From contig NC_060898.1 in assembly GCF_014805685.1 (NCBI RefSeq), positions 5,116,501 to 5,180,500 on the forward strand: a stretch of 64,000 nt of DNA, given 5' to 3'. Below, in pieces: positions 22,484 through 33,437 of this stretch. Numbering within the stretch: position 1 is the first letter of the stretch; each line of letters begins with the position of its first letter. Source of the DNA: Silurus meridionalis. Its lineage: Eukaryota > Chordata > Actinopteri > Siluriformes > Siluridae. The position numbers and the translations under genes were made by a program. The notes beneath the pieces are model-generated. The model ran no database searches and was not told the origin of the DNA. It saw only the letters and a program-made list of their open reading frames with translations.

Positions 22484-22540
22484 ATGAGGAGTGACGCGCA
22501 GGACCGGCGACGCCACGCGGCGCTCCGGGGCGCCCGGTAG
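22484..22540 (+). other. Upstream ORF 2 of whrn
   Basis: ATG at 22484 opens 18 codons and stops at TAG 22538-22540, 63 bp before the main ATG. Same length as upstream ORF 1, in a different sequence. Confidence 0.4.
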
Positions 22541-22603
22541 CCGCGGCTCTGTCCACCCTCCTCCCCCTTTCTCCCGCGGGTTGTGCGTGTCGCGTGCGCG
22601 AGG

Positions 22604-23296
22604 ATGAGCGCGGACCTGGAGCGCGTGTCGCTGAGCTCCTCGTCGGCCGGCTCGCTGGCCTCGAGCGCGCGCGCGCTCTCCGCCAACGTGCGCAAGCTGC
22701 ACGACGCGCTCAACCTGCTGCTCAGCGAGCTCGAGCGCGAGCAGTTCGTGCACTGCCTCAACGTTTATCACGCCAAGCGCAACGTATACGACCTGGTCCA
22801 GACCCTCAAAGTGATCCTCGACGCGCCCAGCAAGCGCCAGCTGCTCCCCATGCTGCGCCTGGTCATCCCGCGCTCCGACCAGCTCCTGTTTGACCGCTAC
22901 ACCTCTGAGGGACTCTATCTGAAGTCCGACTTGCTGGCCGGAAGGAACGGCGAGCACGAGAGCGCCGACTCGGCCCCCGCGCGTTCAGCTTTGCGCGCGT
23001 CCCCTGAGCACCAGAGCAGCACTGATGGCACTTCCACTGCGCTCGTCCCGCTCCTGGGCAGACATTTTCTCCCCGAACCGCCGGGCGAGGTCAGGCAGGT
23101 GACCCTGAAGCGCCACAAGAGCAACGAAGGTTTAGGCTTTAGCATCCGTGGCGGATCCGAGCACGGGGTCGGGATCTACGTGTCTCTGGTCGAACCGGGA
23201 TCCATGGCCGAGAAAGAGGGACTGCGAGTCGGCGATCAGATCCTCAAAGTGAACGATAAAGTGTTCGACAGGTTTACTCATGCCGATGCGGTTAAG
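22604..23296 (+). CDS. whrn: whrn (whirlin) coding exon 1
   Basis: Whirlin is a PDZ scaffold that ties usherin and ADGRV1 together in the Usher type 2 complex at stereocilia ankle links and the photoreceptor periciliary membrane, and carries EPS8 and MYO15A to stereocilia tips. The start is ATG 22604, with A at -3; GTG at 22583 in the same frame is not a likely vertebrate start. The 231 codons give MSADLERVSLSSSSAGS, an all-helical harmonin homology domain at about residues 26-106 (LSANVRKLHDALNLLLSELE, LPMLRLVIPRSDQLLFDRYT), a linker at 111-160, and the first part of PDZ1 with its ligand loop EGLGFSIRGGSEHGVG at 175-190. The exon ends HADAVK at 23296 before GTAAGT, in phase 0, so PDZ1 finishes in exon 2. 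PDZ2, HHD2, the proline-rich part and PDZ3 lie beyond the window. Fish have whrna and whrnb; which this is cannot be told. Confidence 0.95.
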
Positions 23297-23399
23297 GTAA
23301 GTTCTGCTTTCAAAACCACAACGTTTCATATGAGAAACGGGTTTGGTTGTGAAAATGCCACAGGTTCTTAACACTGGTCCTGGAAAACCGCGTGGCGTG

Positions 23400-23715
23400 C
23401 AGAGTTTAATGTAGAGGTGTGCTGTCCATGGTGCTAGGATGCCAGATGCATGTTCTCTAGCTGCAGGAGATCTCCAGGTCTTCCTGCCAAAGTAAAGTCA
23501 ATTTTTATTATTAATAAAAGAAGTATGAAGACACCTTAAAGTCAGAAAAGGAGAACCAGCACAGTTTAATGTGGAGTTTGGTGTGCTGTCCATGGTGCTA
23601 TAATGCCAGATGCATGTTCTCTAGCTGCACGAGATCTCCAGGTCTTCCTGCCAAAGTTAAGTGCATTTCTATTATTAATATAAGGAGCATGAAGACACCT
23701 TAAATTCAGAAAAAA
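23400..23715 (+). repeat. Two-copy tandem duplication
   Basis: GTGCTGTCCATGGTGCTA at 23419 recurs at 23583, a period of 164 bp. The shared unit also includes CCAGATGCATGTTCTCTAGC, GAGATCTCCAGGTCTTCCTG and GAAGACACCTTAAA. The copies are highly similar, so the duplication is fairly recent. It lies about 100 bp after the exon 1 donor. Confidence 0.85.
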
Positions 23716-24939
23716 AGCCTTTTTTTGTGGATTGGGTACATTTATCAGGTGGGGCCCTGTAATCATTTTCATCTTCTATGATAAATCCTTCACATCTGGA
23801 AAGCAATAAAAAAATGACAGCTGAGAAGTTTTCAGTGAGTTGTGTTTTTTCAAAGCCGTTGATTGTGTTAATGCAGTTCAACAAGTTTTATTTGTATACA
23901 TCTTTTAACATTGTCACGAAAGGGACCCATCGTCATCTGGGTGGCACCGAATTTCCATTTCATCAACACTATATTTGAGCAATGTGACTGGAAAAATTCC
24001 AGCCAAGAAATAGGTAGCAGTAACGTGAGATAGAAAATAAATTTTTGTTACATTTTGTTGTCTAGCGTTAATCTCACCTTAAAGGCCGAAGTCTTAAAGG
24101 CTTTAATAGGAACACCACGTACTTATGTATTACAGTTAAGACTAGCACAAGCTGCGAGTGTTTTGTCTGTTGGCTTAATGGATTTGATCCTCGTTTAATA
24201 AAGCACTCACTTAGAGTCCCATCAGGATTCGAGAGCGAGCGGTTAATAAGTTCCACAAAGATTTCTCTTGCCTCATTATTTTCCCTATTATCTATGGCTG
24301 CAGTAGTGATTAGGAATAAAAACACTTCAGGGCTGATTTTATAGCAAATAAATGATAACAGGGTCAGTTGATGTGGTCAAAATGTGACCCAGTTACAATC
24401 AACTGAATGGTACTTCAATATGTAGCAATTTACTTCACATGATGGCATGTATTGATTTATTTTATTAGTTATAGTTCTACAAATGCCCAAAACAAAAAAT
24501 TTCCTGATATCAATTATATTATAGCAGCTATACAAATTGTTCTCTTACAAGCTTCTCTTTTTTTTCTCCTCCTGCTTGTAGTTAATAAATTTGTTGAAAA
24601 GCATTGTGGAGACTTCTCAATAACAGACCTTACAAAGCACTGAGACACAAGAGTCCTTCCAGAGTACTCCTTTAAAATAATTCAGTATGAACAAGTACTC
24701 ACTGCACTACAAGTCTCTGTAAGTAGTATATATGATTGTTTTTTATCATGTTTTTGATACAAGGGCTTTGACGTTTCTTTAAAAAAAAAAAAAAGACAGC
24801 AGGAATGAACGCTTTATGCAGATGTAAGTGTTAATGCCGTATTACTCGACTTGAAAAAAGAAATAACCCGTCCCTAGAATCCAGTGTGTCAGACACAGGG
24901 CCCATTTCCCTGATTAATTATTTATTTATCTAAGCCAAG

Positions 24940-25090
24940 GAGCGTGTCCGTCCATAAAGAAGTCAATGTGATTAGTTTTCTCGTTCGTGCCTCAGCATGG
25001 GAGGTCCAATGGAGCTGCCCATTTTATCAGCCAGCTCACTGCCCGCTGTTATCTTACGTCAGTAATTGCACACTGCATGCTGAGTTTTGA
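24940..25090. other. Repeat-poor island, possible conserved noncoding element
   Basis: Unique-looking sequence with CATAAAGAAGTCAATGTGAT and CTTACGTCAGTAATTGCACA. No exon or transposon signal was recognised. Confidence 0.25.
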
Positions 25091-25594
25091 TCGATATCAG
25101 CAATATGTATTCTCTTCATGCATGTATCAGGTATCACTGCCCCAGGGAGGAGAAGTTATTGTTATTTCGAACAAATAAAAGAATCTTAGGTCATTTCAGG
25201 CGAGTGTTTCAATTCGGCCTGGACCCTGGTATTGTTTTTTTATTTTTTATATTTGAAATATCCAAGCTGCTTTATTACATAGGCCCTGATTAAACTCTGA
25301 GTTATTGGTTGGCTTGATAGTCATTTTTAGTTTTATGCAAAATCTGTGAAAAGTTAGGACTTTAGCAAGCGTGTCGATTATGAACGTATATCAGGGTGTG
25401 TTTGTGTAGCTATTAAAAACAACAGACAAAATATTTTGGGTAGGTTGTTTTACACAGCTGAAGCCAGTGTGAGCAATAGGAAAACTGGTTTCTTGCAGAG
25501 ATTTTACGCCTTCTGTTTGGCAAATAATGTTAATAAATAGATAATCAGATTATCAGATAATAAATAAAAGGGATATAATGTAAGTTATGTATTC

Positions 25595-26365
25595 TTTCTG
25601 TGCGGCCCGGTACCAATTGACCCACGGACTGGTGCAAGTACATTGACTGAAATACTTTACACCAGTGGTCCCCAAATCGCGGTATATAACAAGTATTTGA
25701 GTCAATGTACCTTGTTACTGTACTTAAGTAATTTTTTTTGGCTACTTTATAGTTTAACCGAGCATCAAAGGTATAAGCAACTTTTACACTCTGCTCAACT
25801 ACATGTATGATTTAATATATGTACTTTTTACTTCATGATATTTCATTTGACAATAACCATCACCAATTACATTTTGCACAATCTTCTGTGGCGTATTTAT
25901 TCTTCAGAAAAGGCGATATTCACTTTAATTTTATTTGTTCGTGGAACACTATTGGATCTTCTACTTTGACATAATACTATAATACTACTTTGCATTTTAA
26001 ACTTGTTTGTTTTGTTTTTTTTAACGAATTGTTTGATCATTTTTTTCATTCTGGCATGTTGAGGAGGCTGTTGTGTTGATCTTTGACTAATTCAGTGTTT
26101 GATTTGTATCTTTGGAAATAAAACCTTACAAATCATTAGTTTTTGGATTCTAACTTACATGTGTCTTAAGGACTAGTGCATCTTTGAGCCTACTTTCATT
26201 TTGAGTAAAATAATCAAGTACTGTTTAAATCAGATACTTTAAGACTTTTACTCAAGTCATATTGAAATTGGTGACTTTTGACCTTTAATGGAGTATGTGT
26301 TGCAGTAAATTATCTATACTTTTGCTCAAGTATGATTTTCAGGTACTCTTTCCACCTCTGTCACA
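25595..26365. repeat. Mosaic of two dispersed repeats
   Basis: The left part (GTGCGGCCCGGTACCAATTG ... CCAGTGGTCCCCAA near 25665) resembles an end of a common hAT-type repeat. The rest (AAGTATTTGAGTCAATGTAC ... GTACTCTTTCCACCTCTG) is a long, diverged copy of the 'ACTTGAGTAAAAGTA' repeat seen at 3425. Confidence 0.45.
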
Positions 26366-27529
26366 GAGTCAGCACTGAATATATATCTAGATAATGATAT
26401 GTCAATGAGAAATATGTTGAATATGATTTGTGTATTGGGGCTAGAGTTATTTTCTGCTTTTGTTTATCCTGCCAAATGTACCTAGAACACATTCTGTGTT
26501 TTGGCTAGGTTTGCTCCTCATGGGTCAGTTTAGCAATCCAAAATACACAGTACGTTTGGCATTTCAGTTCATTCAGTACGAAATTGTTTTCTCACTGCAA
26601 TCCAACTGCTCTGGTTTTCAATTAGAACTTGCTCAGATATGGGGCAAACTGGGTGTTTTGTTCTGTCCTTACCTGCTATTACACTAAAGTAAATTTTCTA
26701 CTTTATAATCAAAGAGCATTCACATTCATTGCATGTTTTGTGTTTCTGCTTTGTCATCTTCATTTCTGGTCGTTCGTATGAAATCGAATTCCCAGAAGTT
26801 GTTCTTCCCAGTGCACTCTGTGGAAGCAAAAGCAATGTCTTGATAGCAGACCGAACGAGACGGCAGTGGCGAAAGCTGAAATGTGAGAAACACAACATCA
26901 GATGCAATGCAGTGTAAACAATGCAGAGATGCACATCAGCGATGCATCAAAAATGGAAAATGAACACACCCAGTATCTCTAGACTATAATTTTTCATTTC
27001 CGACTCACGTTATTTAGTGATTTATGAGGTATTGAAATGTAAATAGTAATAGAAAATAAATGAGTGATAAACATTGTATGTTATCTTAATGAGACCTGTT
27101 AAGATGGACATAGATCTTTTGTTCCCTTTTATCCCAAATCCATAACCTTCTTCTCTTGTTGTTCCTATTGCTTTTATTTTTTTCTTCTATTCCTGTTAGA
27201 CAGTACAGGTTCTGTTATGGCCCAACACTATGATAGTCACATTGAGGACAGTGAAATGACAGATGGTCTTGAACATGACTGATCTTTATTCACAATGGAG
27301 ATTTACACCTGACGAGCTGAATCCCATGTGTGCTGTTTGGTCGGTTTATCTATTAGACGAAATTGTATACTATTTTTAGCAGTGAGCAACCAAGATGTGC
27401 AATTTTCTTAATTTGAAAACGTGTATTATGAAACTGAGAGGGTTTGATCCATCCTATTGTGGACACACATGGCCTTATTTTTCTTCAAGGTAATAAGAAA
27501 ATCGAACCAAAATTTGTCTATCTCTCTGT

Positions 27530-27690
27530 GTGTCTTGGTAACTCAGTGGTTAAGGCTCCGGTTTACTGATTGGAAGGTTGGGGGTTCAAGCCCCAGATTT
27601 GCCAAGCTGCCCTTAAACATCTGTGCTCCAGAGGCTCTGTAACATCTCTGACCCTGGCTTCCTAACATCGCTGGAATATGCAAAGAAGGA
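27530..27690 (+). repeat. tRNA-derived SINE head
   Basis: TGGTAACTCAGTGGTTAAGG and, 37 bp further on, GGGGGTTCAAGCCCC resemble the A and B boxes of a tRNA, with B box GGTTCAAGCC. It continues into CCAAGCTGCCCTTAAACA. The cloverleaf is not intact and the context is a SINE, so this is not a functional tRNA gene. Confidence 0.6.
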
Positions 27691-27767
27691 TTTCCCTGTG
27701 CTTAAAAGTATAAATGAACAAGCACCTTTTGTATATCAAGACATGAAAGCCTCGAAATCCGTATATA

Positions 27768-28269
27768 CACCAAACAGGCATAACGTTATGACATTATAAC
27801 ATTATGGCCAGTGAAGTAAATATCAGTGATAATCTCTTCATCATAGCACCTGGTAATTACAGCAAGTGAACATTTTCTCCTCAAAATTTATGTGTTACAA
27901 GCCGGAAAAATGGCGAGCGTAAGGACTTGAGAGAGTTTTACAAGGAACAAATTGTGATGTCTAGACGACTGGGTCAGAGCATCTCCAGAAATGCAGCTCT
28001 TGTGGGATGTCTGCAGTGGTCAGTATCTATCAAAAGTGGTCCAAGGAGAAAACAGTGGTCTACAAACGTTGACAGGGTCATGGGTGGCCAAGGCTCATTA
28101 ATGCACATGGGGAGCAAAGGCTGTTCCATGTGGTCCGATCCAACAGACGTCCTACTGTAGCTCAAATTGCTAAAGAGGTTAATGCTGTTAATTTGGGACT
28201 GTTTTGGCAGTAAAAAGGAAGGCCAACCCAATTTTACGCAGATGGTCATAACATTATGCCTGATTGGTG
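27768..28269 (+). mobile_element. Tc/mariner-like element copy
   Basis: Starts CACCAAACAGGCATAACG after TA and ends ATTATGCCTGATTGGTG at 28269. In the interior the + strand reads LREFYKEQIVMSRRLGQSIS and NAALVGC, the helix-turn-helix head of the family's transposase, followed by frameshifted remains. Confidence 0.75.
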
Positions 28270-28499
28270 CAATTTCAGCATAAATGTACCGCACTTTGTC
28301 ACCTCTATAATAAAATCTTTATACAAGTTGAACTTCATTTGTTGCTTTAAGATGAAGTCCAGTGTATGGCACTGATGCATCTGGCTGAATGTAAAAAAAA
28401 AGTGAGCCGAGTACACAAAGAGATGGCGACAGCTGCCGTTCTATCATAAACACAACTGCAATAAATACTTTCCAAAAGCATAGTTTAAATATAACTTCT

Positions 28500-28760
28500 T
28501 TCTGGCTTCCCTCGAGCTCTGCAAGAGAGAAGGAAGTATTTTATCTCAGCTGCTTCTGAGTGCTTAAATTACCTCGAGAGCTTAATGCCACAATTGAATA
28601 AACAGTTAAAAACTTTTTCAGTCTTCCTCCTGCCATGAACCCTCCTTGCCTTATCACTCCCACCGGGGAGCTCTGGCATCACAGACAGGCACAGCACCAG
28701 CTGTAAATCCTCTGCTATCACGCCTTCACCTAGATGGAATGAGGAAGGGGCGGTGGAGGA
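28500..28760. other. Repeat-poor island, possible conserved noncoding element
   Basis: Unique-looking sequence with TTACCTCGAGAGCTTAATGC and CCACAATTGAATAAACAG. No exon or transposon signal was recognised. Confidence 0.25.
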
Positions 28761-28969
28761 GTGACTCCCGGTTAATCACACTGGTGCCCGAAGATGAACT
28801 TGTGGGATGATGCACGAGCATGCGAGCAGTCCAGAGAAAAGTAGTAACTCAGAGGCACCTTTTTTATCAGTCTTTCACTGTAATTATTAACTGCCCAAGT
28901 ATCTGTGAATGAATTATTCATTTTTAAACATTAAATGTTCGCCGCTGTTTAAATGGGACAGACGAGGAT

Positions 28970-29240
28970 TGACAGGATTAGACTTGAGTTTATGACAAGG
29001 ACAGCACATATAGAACATTTTGGAGACTAGGTGAGAGAGGTGTAATTGATATGGTTTGGTCGTGTGCAGAGGATGGACAGGGGGTATATAGAAGGCCAAG
29101 GAGGGAAGACATGCAGGTGGTTGGCTTGAAAGAGGCAGATGTAGAGGGCAGTGCGATATGGAGACGTATGAAAGAAGAAAAAGCTAAAAGAAGAAAAAGA
29201 AACGGTCCCCGCTGTCCCCGTTCAACTCTGTTAGATGAGT
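28970..29240 (+). pseudogene. LINE reverse transcriptase tail fragment
   Basis: The + strand reads MVWSCAEDGQGVYRRP and REDMQVVGLKEADVEG, closely matching the minus-strand LINE fragment at 8395-8720 (KEADVEDRRVWRRM). Only the extreme C-terminal and 3' part remains. Confidence 0.55.
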
Positions 29241-29601
29241 ATTTGCCAGGACATTTGCCAGGAAGGAGGATCGAGTATTTTGCGTAAGTAGATGCTTTTC
29301 CAATTTGATTTAAATACCCCAGCTTTATAAGCAGATAAAGTCAGAGTTAAAAAATAAATATGTCTCCATATGTTAGTCATCAAGCCAGCAGGCTGAGTTA
29401 TCTTCATGTTTTAGGAGCAGAAGGAGGGCCATCTGTCTTTGGGACAATGCGAGTGTCCTCTGGGTCTCCAGTGTGCTTCACAGATATTGTGATTTCAGTT
29501 TATTCAAAGATGCTAATCCAACAAGTAGGGGAATTATATGGGATGCCCTCTGCCTTCTAGCGGAAATATATTCTATAGGTCCAGAGATTAGAATTTAGGT
29601 T

Positions 29602-29604
<3 letters not shown>

Positions 29605-29661
<57 letters not shown>
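29605..29661. repeat. (GT)n microsatellite
   Basis: About 28 GT units, followed by a short GA run. Confidence 0.95.
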
Positions 29662-29663
<2 letters not shown>

Positions 29664-30569
29664 CAAGAGAGAGAGAGTTTTTGTTCGTGCAGTAATGAGT
29701 CGTATCACATGATGGGTAACATCTCCTGGGCCGCCTGAGTTTGCCTCCTTCTCAAGCAAGCTGTGATCGATGACTGTGCCCTGCAGTCCCTTTTCTTCTC
29801 CCAGTGAAAATAAAGCTGAAACTAAATCTTCTCTACTTCTTTTACTGTCTACAATGTGTGGTAGAATGTTCATATATATTTAGCAAGCTCAAAATGGTAA
29901 ATATATTGTATACAGATATATTGTTATGACAGCGTTTTAGTGGCACGTAAAGATAAGAGATTGAGTGGAAATATTTTGAGAATAAATCCAAAATGACCAG
30001 ATTAAATGTGAAATATTTTAAAAATAAAGTCATAGCAATATGAGGTTCAAGTGGTCATATTTTAAGAAAAATCACAGAATTGCTGGAAATGTTTCACATT
30101 TTGCATAAAATAGACGTGGAGGATTTGGTTTAACCCTACTTTAGTTTAGGTCTTTCGGTGCATCATCACAGAGTTATAATTAGTAAACAGAAACAGCAGC
30201 GGTTCTGTATTAAACTTAATTTATTCCGAAAAAATAATCAGACAGGCATTGAGGAAATTGCTTTTTTTGTGCAGTCGGAAGGATAGCGATGGTTGCATCT
30301 GCATGCTATTTGAAGAGGAGACAGTGTTTCTCAAGAGTCTTAAGGATGATGATCAAAGAAATCAACCCTGGAGGAGTTGAACGTCGGCGCACTCAACATC
30401 TATGACGTAGCCAGTATTTCACCAGGGGTCTGGGATTCAATAGTTTTTGACTTTATACTCATATTTCTATGACTTTATTCTTACTTTTTTTTTTGGCGTA
30501 TTGCTACACCTTTAATCTCGTAATCTTAGATTTGTTTTGGCACTTAAACGTTGTTGTATATGATAGAGT

Positions 30570-30760
30570 GGGATATGGTAGCTCACTGATTTGGACTTTG
30601 GAAGTCTGATCAGAAGATTGTGAACTCAATTTTCTGCACCACCAAAATCCCATTCATGCGCCCTTGAGCAAGGCCCTCAACGCTCAACTGCTCAGTTGTG
30701 TAAATACGATCATTTCAAGTCGCTCCGCGTCTTACGGCGTCTACTAAATGGCATACATAT
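30570..30760 (+). repeat. tRNA-type SINE, nearly complete
   Basis: Begins GATATGGTAGCTCACTGATT (A-box-like), passes CGCCCTTGAGCAAGGCCCTC and ACTGCTCAGTTGTGTAAAT, and ends GCGTCTACTAAATGG. This is the + strand order of the fragments at 10620 and 40990. Confidence 0.6.
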
Positions 30761-30779
30761 AATAGCCAACAGGATGAAT

Positions 30780-31100
30780 ATGGATGTCTGGTACTAATTG
30801 TCTAACTGCACTATGGATTTTGGACCGTGGTTCTGGGGATGTGTTTATTTAACCACAAGAGCCTAGGAGGCCTGAGGAGGCCTGGGATGCAGTCGGGGTT
30901 CCTGTTAATGCCAAAATGTTTTCACTGGGAATGAGGTGATGACTCTGTGGTGGCCTCTCGAAGTTTTTCTACCCCAGTTTTAGCAAATCCTGTCTTCATG
31001 AAACTCACTTTGTGTACAAGGGCATTGTCTTGATGGAACTGGTTTGGGTCTTTGGTTCCACTGAAGGCAACCATGAAATCTCTAAAATATCTAAGAGTAT
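30780..31100. mobile_element. Degenerate 'CATTGTC-TGGAAC' DNA transposon fragment
   Basis: CTTCATGAAACTCACTTTGT and AAGGGCATTGTCTTGATGGA match CTTCATGGAGCTGACTTTGT and CAGGGACATTGCCATACTGG at 41565-41605 and a third copy near 51850. The family ends with a CTTTTGT...TATAGTG type terminus elsewhere in the window. Confidence 0.45.
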
Positions 31101-31124
31101 ATGTTTTTTTCTTTAGAGTTTCCA

Positions 31125-31612
31125 CGGAGTCTTAAAAAGTCTAAAAAGTCAAAAATATAAACATTATATGCTTTAAAAAGTCTTAAATTTGGTGTTCTGG
31201 GTCTTAAATAAATTTAAACAGGTCTTAATTTTCCGATGTCCATGTAACGCTGCCTTCATGTTCATTGAAATTCTTACGCAGCACATTAAAGTTTTTTTGT
31301 TGTCGTTTTAATGGTGTTGTAGTTCGTCTTTATAATTCACTGTATTATTCGTACAAATGAGACCAACATGGAACAGCCAATCAGCTTTCTGTTATTAGTC
31401 CGAATCTCTCGTAGATTGTACCAGAGACATAAAACGGATTTTATTTTTCAGCTATGAGGAAGTGCAAGTTTTGTCTTGAAAATCTTTGTATTAGAGCTTG
31501 GTTAAGGCATGTATTCGTGTGTGGGTGTTTTTGATGTCAAATTGTATTTATAATTGCTCTTTAAAAAAAAAGTCTTAAATTTAACTTAATGAAACCTGCA
31601 GAAACCCTGAGA
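31125..31612. mobile_element. Possible hAT-like element ('GTCTTAAAAAG' family)
   Basis: Starts near AGTTTCCACGGAGTCTTAAA and ends with the inverted relative TCTTAAATTTAACTTAATGA, AACCTGCAGAAACCCTG. The interior repeats GTCTTAAA on both flanks. No clear target duplication was found. Confidence 0.35.
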
Positions 31613-31848
31613 ATTTGCCACGGCTACTTTGAGAAGGGTAGGTTTTAGATGACCAAACACATAATTCTCTATCCTTTTGTCTCTCTTGCCTTTTTGTCTG
31701 TTTGCTAATCATTGAACAGATTAAATAAAACATCTTTAAAAATCTTTAGAAAATGGTCTAATTTTCAAAGTATTGTCTTTAACCTTGTAGACTCTGGTCC
31801 AGTGATGTACCTTTAATACGTCTAACAACTTTATAAAATATCAGAAAT

Positions 31849-31922
31849 GATCATGTGACCTGAAGCAGTTTATTGCATTCCACTATATTGTAATGCAATG
31901 AACTGCTTTAGGTCACATGATC
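31849..31922. repeat. 31-bp inverted repeat (hairpin)
   Basis: The left arm 31849-31879 (GATCATGTGACCTGAAGCAG...) and the right arm 31892-31922 are reverse complements with two mismatches, around a 12-base loop. Confidence 0.9.
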
Positions 31923-31924
31923 AT

Positions 31925-31939
31925 GATTAAATGAAAACA

Positions 31940-32009
<70 letters not shown>

Positions 32010-32026
32010 CTGTTTTCATTTATTCA
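31925..32026. repeat. (TA)n tract with inverted flanks
   Basis: The flanks AAATGAAAACAGAATA (left) and TATTCTGTTTTCATTT (right) are perfect inverses surrounding about 60 bp of TA, making the whole block palindromic. Confidence 0.9.
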
Positions 32027-32265
32027 GTGTGTTCGGTTATATGTGATATATGAGATGTTAATTGTTCTTTATTTCATGGTTCACATTTCGCGTTCTTGTT
32101 TTGTCTCATTCAAGCTGTTTGTTAATCGGCCGGCCCATTACCTGTTCTACATTGCGAGTCTGCCTGCTGTTTTGGATATGTCTGTCGTTTCTGTCAATAA
32201 ACCCAGCACTTGCATCCAGTGTTCTATCTGAGGGTTACATGGGACATCCGTTTGTCCGTATGCAA

Positions 32266-32268
<3 letters not shown>

Positions 32269-32328
<60 letters not shown>
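32269..32328. repeat. (TA)n microsatellite
   Basis: About 60 bp of TA. Confidence 0.95.
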
Positions 32329-32333
<5 letters not shown>

Positions 32334-32479
32334 CTTGTGAACACGTTGGCCATTGACGAGACGGGGGGAGACATTACATGAATATAAAAAACACATACAC
32401 ATGGTAATGAATACGAGGACAGAAATAATCTCTGACTGTATGGAAACATCTATGTTTTTATGTTGATCCTGGGATTATA

Positions 32480-32690
32480 TAAAATACTGTCTGAATTTGA
32501 TCCATCTGGTCGACTGCAGAGCAGAAGGCTCCTAATGAACGCATGGGAATTGATAGTTGCTCCGAGCTTCATTTAAGGTCTGTTTAGAATTGTTGCGTAA
32601 ATGATTATTTCATTTGGACAGAGACGCTCAAATGAGAATAATTACTCACTGCTTTTGTTTGTCCTGGCACGGAGAGATGAAAAGAGATTT
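32480..32690. other. Repeat-poor island, possible conserved noncoding element
   Basis: Unique-looking sequence including TTGCGTAAATGATTATTTCA and TGAGAATAATTACTCACTGC. No exon or transposon signal was recognised. Confidence 0.25.
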
Positions 32691-32750
32691 TTTTCACATT
32701 TTTTTGTCGTTTACTGACAAGAAAAGATCAGTATTGATTGACTTACCAAT

Positions 32751-32783
32751 CTCTCTCTTGCTCTCTCTCTCTCTCTCTCTCTT
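32751..32783. repeat. (CT)n microsatellite
   Basis: CT run with one TT interruption. Confidence 0.9.
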
Positions 32784-33437
32784 TGGTAGAGTTTGAACAG
32801 GCAGTTTAGGACACACCAGGGGCTTCTTTCTCAACACCTTTCAAACTGAGTTAGAGTAAAATCAAACGCGCACACCGTGATATATTATCGAAACAGGAAG
32901 AAAGAATGCCATGCTTACTAAAGCTGATAATTCATTCGTGCCCTGTCAGGGAGAAGACAGAAGAACATATGATGAGGGAGGAAATGAGGAGAAGTGAGGT
33001 AAGGATCGGGAAGGACAAAACGGTGGATGAAATGTGCAAATTCAAAGTGTTGCTGTGTAAAACACATGCAAGGAAACAGTACACATGCAAGAAATGAAAT
33101 GCGTTACTGACTACAGTACAGCACTTCATTACAGCTAGTCAATCAGGAGGTTGAGGATGTTTTTTTGTTTTTTACATATGCAGAAACTTTCTTTACTAAC
33201 TGAACCTTGTTGTAAACAATCGGTAAACACGGAGGGTGGGCGAGGGCTGTTATGAGCTTCTTCCAAAACAAATCAAATTCAATATTTCAAAACAGCATAT
33301 ATTTTTTGAACTGCTGCTCATGCGCCATCACAAAGCACTTTGATACACTTACAGGAACTCTGCCCTCTTCAGCATACACTACCTCACAGTTGCCCACAAT
33401 CAACTGTTCTTGAGAATATACAGTACAGTACAGTATA

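Larger units (their letters stand above)
21840..22603 (+). promoter_or_regulatory. whrn: whrn promoter region and 5' UTR
   Basis: This stretch lies between the Tc1-associated TA tract and the whrn start codon, free of recognised repeats. GC content rises sharply from about 22440. No convincing TATA box is seen. An X-box lies at 21872 and a CGTCACTTCCTG block (CRE-half plus ETS-like) at 21901. A possible splice donor GTGAGT at 22432 leaves open a spliced 5' UTR. The transcription start is not determinable by eye. Confidence 0.6.
22440..23296. promoter_or_regulatory. CpG island over whrn exon 1
   Basis: Densely packed CpG dinucleotides and high GC contrast strongly with AT-rich flanks. The block spans the proximal 5' UTR and most of coding exon 1, as is usual for vertebrate first exons. 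Confidence 0.8.

Noticed and set aside
22583..22603. In-frame GTG upstream of the whrn ATG as a start
   Set aside because: Vertebrate mRNAs rarely start at GTG; the ATG at 22604 has A at -3 and begins a whirlin-like N-terminus.
22036..22761. 241-codon open frame on the minus strand over the whrn 5' region
   Set aside because: It runs antisense across the CpG island and exon 1, has arginine/serine-rich low-complexity composition, and matches no family. GC-rich DNA commonly gives such frames.
27529..27610. Functional tRNA gene
   Set aside because: A- and B-box-like blocks are present, but the cloverleaf does not close and a SINE body follows.
31125..31612. Firm hAT assignment for the GTCTTAAAAAG element
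   Set aside because: Termini look inverted, but no 8-bp target duplication could be found, so it is kept only as a low-confidence feature.
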